This document shows, one piece after another, positions 26,347 to 35,022 of a DNA stretch of 64,000 nt. The position numbers and the translations under genes were made by a program. Origin of the DNA: WVZH01 sp034430895 (GTDB taxonomy: Bacteria; Chloroflexota; Anaerolineae; Anaerolineales; E44-bin32); the NCBI GenBank assembly GCA_034430895.1, contig DAOUDW010000046.1, positions 1-64,000 of the forward strand. Reading direction: 5' to 3'. Every line of letters begins with the position of its first letter. Positions within the stretch are counted from its first letter, which is position 1. Below the pieces are notes generated by a model. The model saw nothing but the letters and a program-made list of their open reading frames with translations. It had not been told where the DNA came from and did not search any database.

Positions 26347-28062
26347 TCAGCCCAAGGTGTAGACATTCTTCATTACCTCACTCGGTGTGGTCACACCCTG
26401 TTTGACCTTCAACATGCCATCACGACGCATGGGAATCATCCCGCGTCGGATGGCTTCCGCTTTCATATCGGAGGCGCTTGCCGAACGCATGAGAAGTTCA
26501 CGGATCGAATCCCCCACGGTTAAAACCTCGAAAACGCCCGTACGCCCTAAATAGCCGGTCTGGCCACAGAAGTTGCATCCCTCGCCGACGTAGCAACTGA
26601 TCAGTTCCTGCCCCATTTCCTCTCGATAGGCGGCGCGTTCCTGAAGCGTGGGTTCTTTTTCGACCCTGCAGTGCGGGCAAATCTGCCGCACGAGACGCTG
26701 CGCCACGATTCCGATCACACTCGAGACCAGCAGATAGCGCTCCACCCCAAGATCTGCCAGGCGGATCAAGGCACCCGGAGCATCATTGGCATGTATCGAG
26801 GAAAGCACGGTGTGCCCGGTCAGTGCAGATTGAACCGCCGTGTTCGCCGTTTCGCTGTCGCGTATTTCCCCAACCATGATCACATCGGGATCAAGCCGCA
26901 TGATGCCCCGCAAACCGGTGGCAAAGACAATTCCTGCGGCTCGATTGACCTGGATCTGGTTGATCCCCGGGAAGTTGTATTCCACGGGGTCTTCGATCGT
27001 AAGAATGTGGAGGTCATTCCTGTCCAATTGATTCAGCGCGGCATAGAGCGTCGTCGTCTTGCCACTGCCCGTCGGACCGCAAACCAGTACCATTCCGAAG
27101 GGCGCGCGAATCATGCTGTTGAAACTGGTGAGTGGCGCCGGAAGGAAACCCAGTCCGGGTAAATCCAGGATCGTATCTGAACGACCCAGGAGACGAAGCA
27201 CGACCATCTCACCCCAGGTCGTGTCACTCGTCGCCACGCGGAAAAACACCTCTTCGCCGTCGAAAACACACGAGAATTGGCCATCCTGGGCTCGCCTGCG
27301 TTCTGCGATGTTGATATCCGCCAACACCTTTATGCGGGACAGAAGCGGCAAATGACTGCCCTTTGGTAACGAGAGTATTTCACGCATGGCACCATCGATG
27401 CGGAAACGGACTTTTACGTGATCGCGGTCCGGGGAAATATGGATATCCGAAGCCCGATCGCGGTACGCCTGTTCAAGCATCAAGTCTACAGAACGCACCA
27501 CCGGATCTTGATCGATCTCGTCCGCGACCAGGGACATATCCCCAGGGATGGCATAGTCGACGGAAGGTGCAAATTCAGCGATTTCCTTCTCGATCTCATC
27601 CCCGGCCCGATAGTTGAGATCGATCGCTGAGCGGATATCCGCCCGTACGCCCACCAGCGGCAGAACCCGTCGCCCGGAACGGGCGGTGAGTTCCTCGATC
27701 GCGCCAATATCAGTGGGGTCCTCCATAACAACGGCCAGTGCCCCGTCGACGATATCGAGGGGAATGAGGTGACGTTTTCGAGCAAGGTCCTCCGGAATGC
27801 TCTGCAAGGCTTCCGGCTGCACGAGATGGCGTTTCAAATCGATGAGCGGAAGGCTCAAGTGCAGACTGAGTGCCATGGCCAGGTTTTCCGGGTTCACCCA
27901 GCCATTATCGACCAGGATGCTGCCCAGCCGGTTTCCGGAAGTCTTTTCCATTTCCTGCGCCTGGCTCAATTGTTCAGGAGTGATCAATTTCGACTCGATC
28001 AGAACCTGGCCCAGGGATTGACTCGGATACGGATTACTCGTCGTCGATGGAAATGCCATCAA
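26347..28062 (-). CDS. pilB: Type IV pilus assembly ATPase PilB (GspE family)
   Basis: A 571-residue extension ATPase. The N-terminal MshEN/T2SSE_N region (about residues 15-170) has RLGSILVDNGWVNPENLAMAL, the shape of a c-di-GMP-binding motif with some consensus residues changed. The ATPase core has Walker A GPTGSGKTTTLYAAL, the Asp box TIEDPVEYNFPG, the His box TGHTVLSSIHAND, and a zinc-binding CPHC...CNFCGQTGY module. It overlaps the hybrid kinase gene by 29 bp. Confidence 0.94.
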   Translation of the reverse strand: MMAFPSTTSNPYPSQSLGQVLIESKLITPEQLSQAQEMEKTSGNRLGSILVDNGWVNPENLAMALSLHLSLPLIDLKRHLVQPEALQSIPEDLARKRHLIPLDIVDGALAVVMEDPTDIGAIEELTARSGRRVLPLVGVRADIRSAIDLNYRAGDEIEKEIAEFAPSVDYAIPGDMSLVADEIDQDPVVRSVDLMLEQAYRDRASDIHISPDRDHVKVRFRIDGAMREILSLPKGSHLPLLSRIKVLADINIAERRRAQDGQFSCVFDGEEVFFRVATSDTTWGEMVVLRLLGRSDTILDLPGLGFLPAPLTSFNSMIRAPFGMVLVCGPTGSGKTTTLYAALNQLDRNDLHILTIEDPVEYNFPGINQIQVNRAAGIVFATGLRGIMRLDPDVIMVGEIRDSETANTAVQSALTGHTVLSSIHANDAPGALIRLADLGVERYLLVSSVIGIVAQRLVRQICPHCRVEKEPTLQERAAYREEMGQELISCYVGEGCNFCGQTGYLGRTGVFEVLTVGDSIRELLMRSASASDMKAEAIRRGMIPMRRDGMLKVKQGVTTPSEVMKNVYTLG

Positions 28063-29248
28063 TACCTCCCTCTTGCTCGCCTGAACCGCTGAGAAGCTGC
28101 TTCACCGCAGAAATGAGATCACCCATGCCGAACGGCTTCTCCAGGTAAAGATTGGCGCCCACACGCATCGCCGTGGCTTTATCCTCCATACGTGATTTCG
28201 CCGAAATCATCAACACGGGAATATCGGCCGTCTCGGATTCTGCCTGCAGACGATGACAGACTTCATATCCGTCCATTCCTGGAAGCATTACGTCCAGTAT
28301 GATGAGATCGATTTGCTCATTCTCAACAATTTCCAGGGCTTTGATCCCGTTGCCCGCTTTACGCGTCTCATAACCCTCGTGGTTCAAGGCGTACTCGATC
28401 ACGTGAAGGAATGCCGGTTCATCATCGACGATCAAGATTTTGGGATTCGTCGGTGTTAGCCGCTTAACCTTCTTTACCTTTGCCTTGATCGGCAATTTAA
28501 AAGCAAGCGAGCTTCCTTTCGCCTTGTCTTCCTCAAACCAGATCCTGCCGCCGTGGGCTTCTACGATGTGTCGGGCGATCGCCAACCCCAATCCCAAGCC
28601 AGCAGTTGCACCCGTGCACGGATCGGATGTGTCCGCTGATGATGGACTACTCAATTTGGTTAAGTCTTCTTTGGTTATCCCACCGCCGCTGTCGGCGGTC
28701 TGCACGACCAAATTATCGTCCTCCAATTCGGCGCTGACTGTCACGCGCGCCTCGACGGGCGCGAATTTAATCAGCGTATCGATGATATTCAGCAACGCAT
28801 TGCTAATCATCGCCTCGTCGCCTTCGACCAGTGGAAGCTCAGATGTGCTGTTTTGCAAGCGAATTCCCTTAGCGTTCGCCTTGAAGGTAAGCTGTTGAAT
28901 GCAGCGTTGAATGAGCACATCCAAGGAAAATTTCGAGAGTTTGAGTTGAAATTCGCCCGTCTCGATCGAAGAAGCAATGATCAAATCCCGAAAGCGATTG
29001 GCCAGGTATTGTGCCTCCCGATAGGAAATACTCAAAAACTCTTTACGCTGTTCCACGTCGGGGACCTTGCCGTCCAGGATGAGTTCAATGTAGCCACTTA
29101 TGGACTGCAGCGGCTCGAACAAACCATGGTACACAGTGGAGAGTACAATCCCACCCGCGCTGATTTGCTGCCTCGTCGATTGGGCTCCTGCCTTTGAAGC
29201 CGGCGATTCTTTCTTCGTCTCGGTAGAAGATTTCGCTTTAGCTGTCAT
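28034..29248 (-). CDS. Hybrid histidine kinase with C-terminal receiver domain
   Basis: About 404 residues with no membrane segment. The helical phosphoacceptor region (about residues 37-105) has YHGLFEPLQSISGYIEL, where the usual HELRTPL is changed to HGLFEPL. The ATPase domain has a weak N-box (LLNIIDTLIKF, with Thr at the second Asn), an intact G1 (DSGGGI) and G2 (GLGLGLAI). The receiver domain is complete: DDE, phospho-Asp in DLIILDVMLPGMDG and Lys in LEKPF. First gene of the pilus operon, overlapping pilB, so probably controls pilus function. The start could also be 29257. Confidence 0.88.
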   Translation of the reverse strand: MTAKAKSSTETKKESPASKAGAQSTRQQISAGGIVLSTVYHGLFEPLQSISGYIELILDGKVPDVEQRKEFLSISYREAQYLANRFRDLIIASSIETGEFQLKLSKFSLDVLIQRCIQQLTFKANAKGIRLQNSTSELPLVEGDEAMISNALLNIIDTLIKFAPVEARVTVSAELEDDNLVVQTADSGGGITKEDLTKLSSPSSADTSDPCTGATAGLGLGLAIARHIVEAHGGRIWFEEDKAKGSSLAFKLPIKAKVKKVKRLTPTNPKILIVDDEPAFLHVIEYALNHEGYETRKAGNGIKALEIVENEQIDLIILDVMLPGMDGYEVCHRLQAESETADIPVLMISAKSRMEDKATAMRVGANLYLEKPFGMGDLISAVKQLLSGSGEQEGGIDGISIDDE

Positions 29249-29341
29249 ACAAACCATCCCTGCTAATTGATCTTCCGTTCAACTTGCGATACGAAAAGAC
29301 CTGTTCATGAAATCCACGTATGCCACAACAAAGTATCTTTG

Positions 29342-29551
29342 TCATCCGGATTCGTTGCCCCTCATCCAACGTTCCTTGTTGCTCTCAAGATACTCATCCA
29401 GCATCACCTTACTGTAACGACGATGGCCGCCGTGCGTTCGAAATGGCACCAGAAAGCCATCCCTTTCCACTCGGTTTAAAGTCGCAAGACTGACCCCCAG
29501 GTACATCGCAGCTTCTCTTGCAGTATAGAGCCGTGTTTGTGTAGACTTCAT
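29342..29551 (-). CDS. Excisionase/BldC-type small HTH DNA-binding protein
   Basis: A 69-residue MerR-like winged-helix protein: LYTAREAAMYLGVSLATLNRVERDG is the helix-turn-helix and FRTHGGHRRYS the wing, the pattern of BldC and phage excisionases. AAAGGA lies 8 nt before the ATG at 29551. It is just upstream of the pilus operon on the same strand and may regulate it. No integrase is nearby, so a phage role is unlikely. Confidence 0.88.
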   Translation of the reverse strand: MKSTQTRLYTAREAAMYLGVSLATLNRVERDGFLVPFRTHGGHRRYSKVMLDEYLESNKERWMRGNESG

Positions 29552-29734
29552 TGCCACGATCCTTTATTTATGCCTGGAAGAATCTGTTAAACCACATCTT
29601 CAATCGACTGTGGTATCTCTCGTCGAAATGATACCGATTGACATTATTCACTATATTTGGAAATCGATTGATTGTGTTTGATCCGCAAGGTGCTTGTAAG
29701 TAGAACAATTGTTCGTTTTTCTGAGGTTAACAAA

Positions 29735-29763
29735 CAAAAAACCTGACTGCGATTAAAGTCAGG
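29735..29763 (-). terminator. Rho-independent terminator of the FHA-GGDEF gene
   Basis: On the minus strand CCTGACT pairs with AGTCAGG across an 8-nt loop, followed by a run of six T. It lies 67 bp after the stop of the FHA-GGDEF gene and separates it from the excisionase-like gene and pilus operon. Confidence 0.8.
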
Positions 29764-29829
29764 CTGCTATGTATCATTTTCGATTGGCCAAGAATAACTA
29801 TGGTTATAAAGTGTCAAACCCGGCCTCGG

Positions 29830-30750
29830 TTAACGGGATACCGTATCACGCCCCGCTTTCTTCGCCCGATAGAGTGCTTCATCCGCGATGCGCACCAGGT
29901 CTTCCGGAGACTGCAATTCATCGTTGACTTCTGCAACCCCAATACTAATTGTGGGGTTTACGGTGACATCCTTGCGGGTGAAGTCATGTTTGGTTATTTT
30001 TTCCCGAATCGATTCGCCGACGCTTTCCGCTTTTAAGATCGGCATATTGCGTAGAAAAGCGATGAATTCATCACCACCATAACGACTGGCAATACCTTTG
30101 CGGCCGATCGTTTTCCGGATGATCATTCCGGATTCAGAGATGGAAAAGGATCCCATTTGATGGCCATAGGTATCATTGATTTGTTTCAAACCATCCATGT
30201 CCATCATCAAGAGGGATAATTTCTTTTCATTTCGTTTGGTGTGGAAAAATTCCAGTTTGAACTCTCGATCGAAAATACGCTTTACGGGAAGGCCTGTGAG
30301 GTCGTCGATGTTCATGATCTCATTGAGTTGGGAGTGAAATTTATCTTCGAAATCGTCTTCGTATGTAAATTTCAGAACCGTGGCGCCAATGAATATCTTA
30401 TCCCCATTGTTTAGCTGAGACGTTTCGGTTTTTTGGAAGTTTACCAGTATACCGTTTCTGCTTTCGAGATCGGTTATCGTGTATTCTTGATTGCGAGGAT
30501 TGAAATCGATGCGTGAGTGTATTCCTGAGACTGTGCGATCGGAGATGATGATATTCGCTTTGGCAGGATTTCGTCCAATGACCGTCGGTTCGCCGTTCAA
30601 GGGAAATCGCTTTCCAAGTTCAGCGCCTGTGAGCACCAACACGACAGCCTTTTGCTGCGTTAATTCAATCCCCCGGGCATAATCAAATTCGGCATCAAAG
30701 GTTTCGTCTTCGAATCCAGCCACGTTCCTCGTCCTCCCGACTAGTGGCAT
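29830..30750 (-). CDS. FHA-GGDEF diguanylate cyclase
   Basis: A 306-residue soluble protein. The FHA domain (about residues 35-120) has GRNPAKANIIISD, SGIHSRI and SRNGILVN, the phosphothreonine-binding loop residues. The GGDEF domain (about 145-305) starts with DDLTGLPVKRIFDREF and has an intact active site SRYGGDEF. The inhibitory RxxD site is absent (RKGI at that place), so product feedback is unlikely. It should make c-di-GMP in response to Ser/Thr phosphorylation. Near the pilus operon but with its own terminator. Confidence 0.93.
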   Translation of the reverse strand: MPLVGRTRNVAGFEDETFDAEFDYARGIELTQQKAVVLVLTGAELGKRFPLNGEPTVIGRNPAKANIIISDRTVSGIHSRIDFNPRNQEYTITDLESRNGILVNFQKTETSQLNNGDKIFIGATVLKFTYEDDFEDKFHSQLNEIMNIDDLTGLPVKRIFDREFKLEFFHTKRNEKKLSLLMMDMDGLKQINDTYGHQMGSFSISESGMIIRKTIGRKGIASRYGGDEFIAFLRNMPILKAESVGESIREKITKHDFTRKDVTVNPTISIGVAEVNDELQSPEDLVRIADEALYRAKKAGRDTVSR

Positions 30751-30974
30751 AGATTATTCTACAACAAGCCAGACGAGTCTGTGATGGGTAATAGGTCTCA
30801 CATATCTATCGCCGTCTAATCATGACGATTGTGTCTGCCCGTTCAGAAAGCTCACATCTGGAGAAGGATTGATGAAAGTGACTACAGAAAGAAGGAGCGT
30901 GGAACGAGAATCTTATCCAGACTGATGGATAGAGAAGCGCAAGTGCACATTATTCGCTATGGCAACAAATCCAT

Positions 30975-31559
30975 TCACGGGGTCCGCTGCAAGCCGAAGA
31001 GCGCCCAGCCGGAAGGCAATACAGTTGCAGCAAATGCGATTTTCAACCCATCTCCGATGAGGAAAGGAAATACACCAACACCCAATACGTTGTCCCATCC
31101 CACAAAATGTGCCAGCCACAGACATCCCGTCAGATAGATGACGATCGATCCCAAGGTCATGGCGAACACCGTCGTGACCACTTTCCGATCCCATCCGCGT
31201 TCGCTCAACCACCCAACCAAAAACGCGGCGAGGACAAAGCTAGCCAAATATCCACCGGTGGGACCTGAAAGATGGGCCAATCCCCAGCCAGCGTTGGAAA
31301 AAACAGGCGCTCCCATCAAGCCGCTGCCAAGATAAACGATCATGCTCAAGGCACCGCGTGTACTGCCCAGCAGCGCACCCACGAACAAGACGGCAAACGT
31401 CTGTCCCGTGATCGGAACCGGCGTCAGCGGGATTTCGATCCTGGTTAGCAATGCCGTTAGCATTGCTCCCACCCCGATGCAGGCAATATCCCGCAGCAAG
31501 CCGGTTCTTGGCCAGATGGTATCCGCGATGGTTAAACGCATATCCGAGTTACGATTCAT
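30975..31559 (-). CDS. bioY: Biotin transporter substrate-binding component BioY
   Basis: A 194-residue S component of an ECF transporter with six hydrophobic segments. The BioY signatures are clear: PLTPVPITGQTFAVLFVGALLGSTRGALS, YLGSGLMGAPVFSNAGWGL and GPTGGYLASF. The energising EcfA and EcfT subunits are not encoded here, so it must use shared ones elsewhere, or act alone as some BioY proteins do. A GGGAGAG site precedes the ATG. Confidence 0.95.
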   Translation of the reverse strand: MNRNSDMRLTIADTIWPRTGLLRDIACIGVGAMLTALLTRIEIPLTPVPITGQTFAVLFVGALLGSTRGALSMIVYLGSGLMGAPVFSNAGWGLAHLSGPTGGYLASFVLAAFLVGWLSERGWDRKVVTTVFAMTLGSIVIYLTGCLWLAHFVGWDNVLGVGVFPFLIGDGLKIAFAATVLPSGWALFGLQRTP

Positions 31560-31738
31560 TCCAACTCTCCCGATCGATTCTCATTGAACCTGAATATGGA
31601 ACACAGTATTCCCTTGATAGTTAACACCTATTCGATGGAAGATACGCGAAAACGAGATGATTTAATCTATGCTGTATGGATATTCTCCTGGCATTATCTG
31701 CTTCGTGACCTGCACATGTATGTTTACCAATCCAATGG

Positions 31739-32215
31739 TCAATCCAAATCCACAATCGAGTGACACACCGGGCATTGTTTCACACCGCGATACAAACGCT
31801 CCTCACAGGTCGGGCAATGATAGCGTTCCATTTCAGATTGAATCCAGGCCTGCGTTCCATTTTCACGCCAATACGGCACGGCGCGTAAAATGGCTTTCTT
31901 TCCCGCAGGTATCGGAAATTCATCGATATGCTCGCAGGGAAAATCAGCGCATGCATGACAACCTTCGATTCCTTTTGCCTGCACACAATCCCGGATCGCG
32001 CAAACCTGGCAAGAAGGAAACAACCTCGCTGACAGGCAGCCATCACACTGCAATTCCTCTGTGGATAACGCGGCAATTTGTGGAAATCGACGCGCATAGA
32101 GTTTGCCCAACCTTTTCAAATAGGCCAGATCATTTTCTAAGGTTGCCTGGTAGATTCGACACACACCGCAGTACAAACCACAAGGCGCATAAAGATTCGA
32201 ATGGTTCCGCTGCAT
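31739..32215 (-). CDS. DUF3795 cysteine-rich protein
   Basis: A 158-residue protein with about 15 cysteines in pairs: CGLYCGVC near the start, CDGC, CQVC, CIRDC-like, then CHACADFPCE, and a C-terminal CPTC...CPVC pair resembling a zinc ribbon. The first part fits DUF3795, proposed to bind metal. Function unknown. It is the last ordinary gene before the accessory island. Confidence 0.85.
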   Translation of the reverse strand: MQRNHSNLYAPCGLYCGVCRIYQATLENDLAYLKRLGKLYARRFPQIAALSTEELQCDGCLSARLFPSCQVCAIRDCVQAKGIEGCHACADFPCEHIDEFPIPAGKKAILRAVPYWRENGTQAWIQSEMERYHCPTCEERLYRGVKQCPVCHSIVDLD

Positions 32216-32978
32216 TTGCTTTCTCGATTCCTTCTATCGATCCAGATGTCTCAAGCGACAACCCGTCTGTTGAGACACCCTGCTTGGTTTGGATCAGCAA
32301 CGTCATGCCGCCTCGGCGGCGTGATCAGTTACTCCGCGAGTGTTCGCTGGATCTATTGACGATTCAATTATAAATGCAGTCCCCCAAAGAGAGGGAGCCA
32401 CCTGCCCTTCTTCACCTGAATTATTCGGGTCTTGTGACTCATGCACCTTAACAACCGAATCAAAAGGATATCGACAACACTAGATGTAGTCACAATGACA
32501 TTACTTCCTGTGCGGGGTGTGGAGCGCTAACGCGAATCAAACGGAGGGCATCCCGCACAGAATTTCAAATAGATCGAGGCAAAGCTCGATCAAATCGATA
32601 GAAACGGAGTAATAAGAAGGCAACACAACAAAAGGACAAGATAAAGGTATCGGGTTACACATGTGACGTGTCTTATTCCGGGTCGCTGCGAGTCCTCCTG
32701 CGCAAAGCCAGGTTGGTAAAGCGCATTGAAGATGGGGACGATGATGTAAGAGTGGAGCGGACGGCGACCTATGTTGTGTCCGAGTAGTTGATTAGGTTTT
32801 CGAAGTGAACGCGTCAATACGAGTCGATTCGTGGTGGAATTTGCAAGGTGCTTGTTATTGGGGAGATGGTGGGTATTATTGACTCCGAGCCAGGGATTCG
32901 TCATAGTAACATGGAAATGAGATACAAGGCCGCCTCAGGTCGAAGCCATTAGGCCACCTCGGGAGTGTATGTGCAGTT
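32216..32978. other. 763-bp spacer at the left edge of the accessory island
   Basis: No gene is assigned. It contains a perfect 9-bp inverted repeat (32508-32516 with 32552-32560), a 7-bp hairpin (32572-32578 with 32585-32591), and an open stretch of 61 plus-strand codons (32602-32787) that looks mildly protein-like but has no ATG, GTG or TTG start. It could be the decayed left part of the island. Confidence 0.45.
32508..32560. repeat. Inverted repeat with 9-bp perfect arms
   Basis: CTGTGCGGG at 32508-32516 is matched by CCCGCACAG at 32552-32560, with 35 bases between. No U-tract follows, so it is not a standard terminator. The geometry resembles a folded recombination site or a structured RNA element. 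Confidence 0.5.
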
Positions 32979-33713
32979 ATGAACGTTCTTGATACAACCT
33001 ATGAAAATAATGCAAAGGCGGCTCACGCGGTAAGTGCGCTTGTCGCAGAATCGATTTCTGTTCCGCAACAATTTTCTACCCGGCCTTTCAATAGGTTCGA
33101 TGTCGCATTCACAGAATGGTGGATGATTCCGGGAAGCGATTGGCCAGCGTATAAATATGGAAAGCTTTGCTTCTGGAGATACCCAAACATGTCAGAAGGG
33201 CTTATGCATGTCGGCTATCACGTTGAGAAGGGACTTCATACAGACGCGACTGGCTTACCGGAGGTTCATTCCAGTCTCATAATGCAACAAGATTGGCACT
33301 GGCTGGCTTTTCAAGATGAGGTTGAATCGGACGGATTCCTCGATACGCTTTGGGCAATCGGAGATGTAGCGAATATCCGCCCACGATTATTGGTTCACGC
33401 ACATGATTTCAACAAGGTGCCGAAGGAAGATCAGCCCAGGAGCGCCCCAAGCGATGCCTTTGTGCTTGTGCTTGGATCTACTCATGATAGGACGAATGTG
33501 CTTCAAGCTGCAGTTTCGACGCTTGCACAGCTAAACGCTTCGAAGAGCATTCGATCTGCTATTGAGAATTTGTCCCAGATAGACTTGCGTTTTCACTGGA
33601 TAGACCTTATTGTGGGGCTGCCGTTCAGGTATGGTATCTCGTCACCTGGCAGCTGGAATGCTCACAAATTGTGGCAGGATGCGCTCTTCCCTTGGCTTCC
33701 ATGGATTCGCTAG
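32979..33713 (+). CDS. Orphan hypothetical protein of the accessory island
   Basis: A 244-residue soluble protein of no family that I recognise. It is rich in Trp and His (EWWMIPGSDWPAYKYGK, LIMQQDWHWLAFQDE, LPWIR at the end) with no signal peptide or membrane helix. GGGAG lies about 13 nt before the ATG, a weak site. The gene runs on the plus strand between minus-strand neighbours and is followed by an attC-like palindrome, as expected for a mobile gene cassette. Confidence 0.75.
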   Translation: MNVLDTTYENNAKAAHAVSALVAESISVPQQFSTRPFNRFDVAFTEWWMIPGSDWPAYKYGKLCFWRYPNMSEGLMHVGYHVEKGLHTDATGLPEVHSSLIMQQDWHWLAFQDEVESDGFLDTLWAIGDVANIRPRLLVHAHDFNKVPKEDQPRSAPSDAFVLVLGSTHDRTNVLQAAVSTLAQLNASKSIRSAIENLSQIDLRFHWIDLIVGLPFRYGISSPGSWNAHKLWQDALFPWLPWIR

Positions 33714-33723
33714 CTTCTTGGAA

Positions 33724-33785
33724 ATCTAATAATTCTCTTGAGCCCAGAAAGAGCACCTGGACTTCGCAGCTCAAAGCCGTTGGGT
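33724..33785 (+). repeat. attC-like recombination site candidate 1
   Basis: A 62-bp imperfect palindrome right after the stop of the orphan gene. The left arm has ATCTAAT (consensus RYYYAAC with one change) and TTGAGC; the right arm has GCTCAA and GTTGGGT, a perfect GTTRRRY core. Arm order and length match a short attC, but the two spacers (7 and 4 nt) are uneven and the outer pairing is weak. Confidence 0.35.
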
Positions 33786-33837
33786 GACCATCTGACCAGG
33801 ACTAGCAGTGTTACGCTGACATCAAAGGAGGTGGCAA

Positions 33838-34251
33838 ATGAAATGCTACATGCATCCAGACGCCGAGGCGGTGGGGACGTGTACATCTTGCGGCAAGGCA
33901 ATATGCGGGCAGTGTGCTGTAGACGTTGGTTCTAGACTGGTGTGCCGCAGTTGCCTCGCGCTAGGTCAGCAATCAGGAGACAAGGACCCCAACACAGCTT
34001 TCTTAATAGAGCTAGTCGGCGGGTTCTTTGGCCTACTTGGCATCGGCTACATGTACGCCGGGAGAACAAACGATGGTGTTATCAGACTTGTTGCATGGCT
34101 TGTGTACGACGTGACAGCGGCTATAGTAATATCCATCCTTCTTGCATTGCTTGTCGGCATAGTTTGTATCCCAATTCAGCTTGCTGTGCAGATAGCCGTG
34201 CCGCTCTGGTCAGCTAATGCGCTAAAGAATCACATGCTCGGTTCATCATGA
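33838..34251 (+). CDS. B-box zinc-finger protein with membrane domain
   Basis: A 137-residue protein. The N-terminal B-box-type zinc finger (CYMHPDAEAVGTCTSCGKAI, CGQC and CRSC) is followed by two or three membrane helices (FLIELVGGFFGLLGIGYMYAG, then AAIVISILLALLVGIVCIPIQL). The first helix with GIGYMYAGR resembles a TM2-type hairpin. A strong site AGGAGG lies 6 nt before the ATG. Such proteins occur as singletons in many bacteria and their role is unknown. Second gene of the island. Confidence 0.85.
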   Translation: MKCYMHPDAEAVGTCTSCGKAICGQCAVDVGSRLVCRSCLALGQQSGDKDPNTAFLIELVGGFFGLLGIGYMYAGRTNDGVIRLVAWLVYDVTAAIVISILLALLVGIVCIPIQLAVQIAVPLWSANALKNHMLGSS

Positions 34252-34305
34252 TGGGACGACTCTGGGCTGTGGCTCTCCATACGTTTCCCCCAACTCCAGA
34301 GGGCT

Positions 34306-34421
34306 GCCTAACCCGCGCATACAGCTGACGGCCTGTAGGCTTCGCATCGAAGTGGGCTTCGTTTCAGCTAGTTGTGTGCCAGAGCGGGGCGGGTCCGCTG
34401 GAGAAGAACCGGGCTTTAGGC
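34306..34421 (+). repeat. attC-like recombination site candidate 2
   Basis: A 116-bp imperfect palindrome. It opens with GCCTAAC (perfect RYYYAAC) then CCCGCGCATAC and AGCTGA; the far arm has TCAGCT at 34364-34369, then GTGTGC and GCGG segments that pair with the left arm. It ends with TTTAGGC, one base from the complementary GTTAGGC core. An inner CTTCG/CGAAG hairpin fills the centre. It resembles a decayed attC of a gene cassette. Confidence 0.45.
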
Positions 34422-34532
34422 GGATTTAACGAGAGATGGGGAGAAATAAGCCTGGAGGAAGCGATATCCGAATGGCGAGACACATATCGCCAAGATTAAA
34501 GTTTGCATCTTCCATTCAAATTGGAGGGTTCC

Positions 34533-34949
34533 ATGGGAAGATACGACACAAATCTGGCTTCCGAGTTCTACATACTTTCTATCTTACACCGACTTGGAGC
34601 AGAACCATCACTCACACTCGCCAATAAAAAAGCTGTAGATATTTACGTCGCCACGCCTCACGACAAGTTCATAACCATTGATGTGAAAGGGGTGGCGGGT
34701 TCGTATGATTGGCCTGCTTCAAATATCAAGGAGGTCAATCGCAAGGATCATTTCTATGTGCTTGTTAGCTATGAGGGATCTATACAAGATCCATCTTGCA
34801 CTCCTTCTATTTGGATAATTCCCAGCAACAAGATATCTGGTTTTATCAAGAAATACAAAGCAAGAACCAATATTTCTCGGGCGCTTGTTAAGAACAATGG
34901 CGAACAATACAAGGACGCCTGGCATCTGATAATTGATGAAGGAAAATAA
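34533..34949 (+). CDS. PD-(D/E)XK nuclease-fold-like orphan protein
   Basis: A 138-residue protein. YDTNLASEFYILSILHRLG is a helix with the conserved early Glu, and AVDIYVA followed 14 residues later by TIDVKG gives the D...(D/E)xK pattern of restriction-endonuclease-like folds. WIIPSNKISGFIKKYK resembles the last beta-alpha unit of such folds. No methyltransferase partner is nearby, so it need not cut DNA. GGAGG lies 6 nt before the ATG at 34533. Third plus-strand gene of the island. Confidence 0.75.
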   Translation: MGRYDTNLASEFYILSILHRLGAEPSLTLANKKAVDIYVATPHDKFITIDVKGVAGSYDWPASNIKEVNRKDHFYVLVSYEGSIQDPSCTPSIWIIPSNKISGFIKKYKARTNISRALVKNNGEQYKDAWHLIIDEGK

Positions 34950-35022
34950 CCTTGTTTATTAATGCTGTTGGGGAATACAGTGAATCTTGAACAGATTGGA
35001 GATGTATTGGTAGTTGGGTGGA

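Noticed and set aside
31669..32373. 234-codon plus-strand frame
   Set aside because: It runs antisense to the DUF3795 gene, whose cysteine pattern is real; the frame has no ribosome site and unnatural composition.
32602..32787. 61 open plus-strand codons ending at 32787 with a protein-like charged composition
   Set aside because: No ATG, GTG or TTG is available in the frame; kept only as a remark in the spacer description.
32590..32904. 104-codon minus-strand frame
   Set aside because: No ribosome site, no domain or family pattern, low-complexity composition; not enough to call a gene.
35013..35019. GTTGGGT after the third island gene as a third attC core
   Set aside because: No matching RYYYAAC arm is found upstream; a seven-base degenerate motif is expected by chance in this length.
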